Translations under genes and position numbers: made by a program | Assembly (NCBI GenBank): GCA_025925615.1 | Contig: JAICLN010000189.1 | Coordinates: 1 to 8,229 of the forward strand | Length of the DNA stretch: 8,229 bases | DNA from: Actinomycetospora sp. | GTDB taxonomy: Bacteria; Actinomycetota; Actinomycetes; Mycobacteriales; Pseudonocardiaceae | Direction: 5' to 3' | In this document: positions 6,625-8,229 of the stretch, one piece after another | Layout: every line of letters starts with the position of its first letter | Numbering within the stretch: the first letter of the stretch is position 1 | Notes under the pieces: generated by a model | The model's input: only the letters and a program-made list of their open reading frames with translations | Databases searched by the model: none | What the model was told of the DNA's origin: nothing

Positions 6625-6653
6625 CGGCCGGGGAGCCCCGCGCTCCCCGGCCG
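6625..6653 (+). terminator. GC-rich hairpin terminator of ssrA
   Basis: A perfect 12-bp inverted repeat (6625-6636 with 6642-6653) with a 5-base loop starts seven bases after the tmRNA 3' end. It has no T tract after it. The strength and position suit an actinobacterial hairpin terminator that may also protect the precursor 3' end before trimming. Confidence 0.75.
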
Positions 6654-6744
6654 TCGTCATGTCCGGGGCCGGATCTCCGAGCCGATCCTGAGGCTCCACT
6701 GTGGATCTCCTCAATACCCGTCGACCCGGGTCCCCATCGAGGGA

Positions 6745-6750
6745 TAACAT
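6745..6750 (+). promoter_or_regulatory. Putative -10 element upstream of the pseudokinase gene
   Basis: TAACAT is the only good TANNNT match between the ssrA terminator and GTG 6812. A start near 6757 would give a leader of about 55 bases. No convincing -35 box is visible. Confidence 0.35.
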
Positions 6751-6790
6751 CACCCGGCCGAGCGATGCGGGCCCGCATGCGTTCCACGCA

Positions 6791-6806
6791 GAGGAGGCAG
6801 GGGGAG
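6791..6806 (+). promoter_or_regulatory. Purine-rich ribosome binding region of the pseudokinase gene
   Basis: GAGGAGG (6791-6797) followed by AGGGGGAG (6799-6806) precedes GTG 6812. The second run has a usable spacing of five bases. No other in-frame start codon lies nearby upstream, which supports 6812. Confidence 0.6.
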
Positions 6807-6811
6807 CTGTC

Positions 6812-8229
6812 GTGACCGCCCAGGTACCGGTCGAGAAGACCAGGTCAACCCCGGACGGTGACGTCTTCCCCGAGTCGCTCACGGAGAGTCCCGGCCCCAT
6901 CACCAACAGCACGAGCACGGCCGGCGCGGCCGAGCAGGTCGAGGACACCCCCACGGTCGCGTTCGCGGCGGGCGCCGACGACGCGGCCGTCCGCGGCGTC
7001 GACGAGGTGCTCGGGCGCGAGGTGCGCCTCGTCACCCTCCCGCCGGCGTCCGGCGAGGTGCTCTCCGAGCGCATCGAACAGGTCCGCCACCTCGCGCGGC
7101 TGCACCACCCGCACCTGCTCGAGGTCTACGACGTCGACGGCCTCGCCCCGGACACCGAGAGCACGCTCGTCCTCGAGAACGTGCCCGGCGAGCCGCTGGC
7201 GCTGGTGCTGCGCGAGGGGCCGATCGGCGAGCCCGAGGTCGCCCGCATGGGAGCCCAGCTGGCGTCGGCCCTGGCCCACGCCCACGCCCACGGCGTCGAG
7301 CACGGAGCCATCGGGGCGTCGAGCGTCCTCGTCCACCGCGCGCACGCCGACGCGTGGCTCGTCGGGCTCACCGCATCGCTCAGCGGCCCCCTGCCGGTCG
7401 TCGACCCCGACGCGGACGGTGACGACGGTGGAGCGTCCCAACGGCGCGCGGCCGACGTCCGGGCGCTCGCCGGCGTCCTGGCCGGGATCGTCGAGCACGG
7501 CGCCGCGGTCACGGGCGGCGACCCCGGGGCGGTCACCCGTCCAGCGGCCCGGGAGGACGAGGTCCCGGCCTCGCCCCTGACGGCGCTGCTGCGCACCGTC
7601 GACGCGGACCCGCCGAGCGCGGAGGCGTTCTCCCGGCAGCTCGTGCGCGTCGGGCGCGGCGTGGCGGCCCGCGAGGGCCGCGAGGCACCCGCCCGCCTCG
7701 TCCCGGTCGTCGCCTCCTGGTCCGAGAGCCCCGCCGCCGGCCCGCCCCTGCCCGTCCCGGGCCCCCGCGCCACCCCGGCCGACGGGGGAGCGGCGCCCGA
7801 GCAGGTCGTCCCCGCCGCCCTGGCGGCCGGGCCCGCCGTCCGCACCCGCGGGACGGGCGGCGTCCCCCGGTCCCCGGGGAGCGGCCCGGCGGGGCCCCGC
7901 GCGCGGCGGGCCGGCGTCCTCGGCGCCGCGACCGCGACGCTCGCCCTCGCCTCGGGACTGGTCATCTGGGCGGGTGAGTCCCACCTCGTCCGCCCCGAGT
8001 CGCAGGCCGAGATCGGCGCCGCCGCGCCGTCCGCGGTCGCCCCGGCGCCCCTGCTGCCGCAGGCGACGGACGCCGGGTCGACACCGGGCGGGACGTGGAG
8101 CGGCGCGTCCGACCACAGCGCCGTCGGCGTGGCCTCGCGCAAGGCGGCGCTGCCCGAGCAGCGGTCCGCGTCGCGGGCGGCGGAGACGTCGCGGGTGCAG
8201 TCCACGACCACCACGGACGACCCGCCGCC
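6812..8229 (+). CDS. Protein kinase-like membrane protein, probable pseudokinase (truncated by window edge)
   Basis: The frame from GTG 6812 stays open for 472 codons to the right edge. Residues about 45-280 are a degenerate Ser/Thr kinase domain: RGVDEVLGREVRLVTLPP (61-78) resembles the N-lobe around the VAIK motif, ARLHHPHLLEVYDV (95-108) the segment after helix C, and ASALAHAHAHGVEHGAIGAS (151-170) the helix and catalytic loop. The key residues are gone: the VAIK lysine is V74, the HRD aspartate is A166, the loop Lys and Asn are G168 and S171, and DFG reads GLT (185-187). No glycine-rich loop is visible. An Ala/Pro/Gly-rich linker (about 290-365) leads to one hydrophobic segment (about 368-387) preceded by RARR, so the kinase-like domain should be cytoplasmic. 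A Ser/Thr/Ala-rich outer region follows and continues beyond the window. It is probably a binding or scaffold module, as in the MviN pseudokinase of mycobacteria; its partner is unknown. It appears to start its own transcription unit after the ssrA terminator. Confidence 0.82.
   Translation, partial: MTAQVPVEKTRSTPDGDVFPESLTESPGPITNSTSTAGAAEQVEDTPTVAFAAGADDAAVRGVDEVLGREVRLVTLPPASGEVLSERIEQVRHLARLHHPHLLEVYDVDGLAPDTESTLVLENVPGEPLALVLREGPIGEPEVARMGAQLASALAHAHAHGVEHGAIGASSVLVHRAHADAWLVGLTASLSGPLPVVDPDADGDDGGASQRRAADVRALAGVLAGIVEHGAAVTGGDPGAVTRPAAREDEVPASPLTALLRTVDADPPSAEAFSRQLVRVGRGVAAREGREAPARLVPVVASWSESPAAGPPLPVPGPRATPADGGAAPEQVVPAALAAGPAVRTRGTGGVPRSPGSGPAGPRARRAGVLGAATATLALASGLVIWAGESHLVRPESQAEIGAAAPSAVAPAPLLPQATDAGSTPGGTWSGASDHSAVGVASRKAALPEQRSASRAAETSRVQSTTTTDDPP

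Noticed and set aside
6591..6812. Integrated element at the ssrA 3' end, a common attachment site
   Set aside because: The tmRNA end is followed at once by its own terminator and then an ordinary host-like gene; no integrase or duplicated T-arm sequence is present.
7274..7297. GCCCAC tandem repeat
   Set aside because: It encodes the alternating Ala-His helix common just before the catalytic loop of actinobacterial kinases, so it is coding constraint rather than a repeat element.
6858..7580. 240-codon plus-strand frame within the pseudokinase region
   Set aside because: It is a Ser/Arg/Pro/Thr-rich translation in a shifted frame of the 6812 gene, with no family resemblance.
6845..8116. 423-codon minus-strand open frame opposite the pseudokinase
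   Set aside because: The plus frame from 6812 has clear kinase-like segments, a ribosome binding region and a membrane segment; the minus product is low-complexity Arg/Gly/Ala.

Overview
The window is very GC-rich, with GC-saturated third codon positions, GTG start codons in seven of its eight genes and four-base GTGA overlaps. The order prfB - ftsE - ftsX - smpB - ssrA is the arrangement known from Mycobacterium and other Actinobacteria. The protein sequences and the 'A...QRD..LAA' tmRNA tag fit a high-GC mycelial actinomycete, perhaps Pseudonocardiales; the genus is inference. All eight protein genes and the tmRNA lie on the + strand.

Layout: 1-269 holds no confident gene, perhaps the tail of an upstream one. 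Two translationally coupled genes follow: a small antibiotic-biosynthesis-monooxygenase (ABM/YgiN-like) protein (270-596) and a DUF3500 protein of unknown function (593-1786). Next comes prfB (1808-2923, RF2, no programmed frameshift), whose GTG sits where a leaderless transcript would begin. A 125-base structured spacer leads to ftsE (3049-3738) and ftsX (3735-4640), the divisome ABC-type pair. smpB (4654-5196) follows 13 bases later, and an amidohydrolase-2 family enzyme (5190-6146) overlaps its end. After a short hairpin and a promoter-like sequence comes ssrA (tmRNA, 6241-6618), closed by a 12-bp GC-rich hairpin. A new unit then starts a protein-kinase-like membrane protein (6812 to the right edge) that has lost every catalytic residue I can align, so it is a pseudokinase.

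How it fits together: RF2 (prfB), SmpB and tmRNA all act when a ribosome finishes or stalls on an mRNA, so the core is a termination and rescue cluster interleaved with the FtsEX cell-wall-hydrolysis control pair. The tmRNA tag frame itself ends in UGA, the RF2-specific stop codon. The amidohydrolase, the ABM/DUF3500 pair and the pseudokinase are the less understood parts. I see no mobile element, CRISPR array or integration scar, and nothing that proves a wholly new system. The best leads are the pseudokinase and the coupled ABM-DUF3500 pair.
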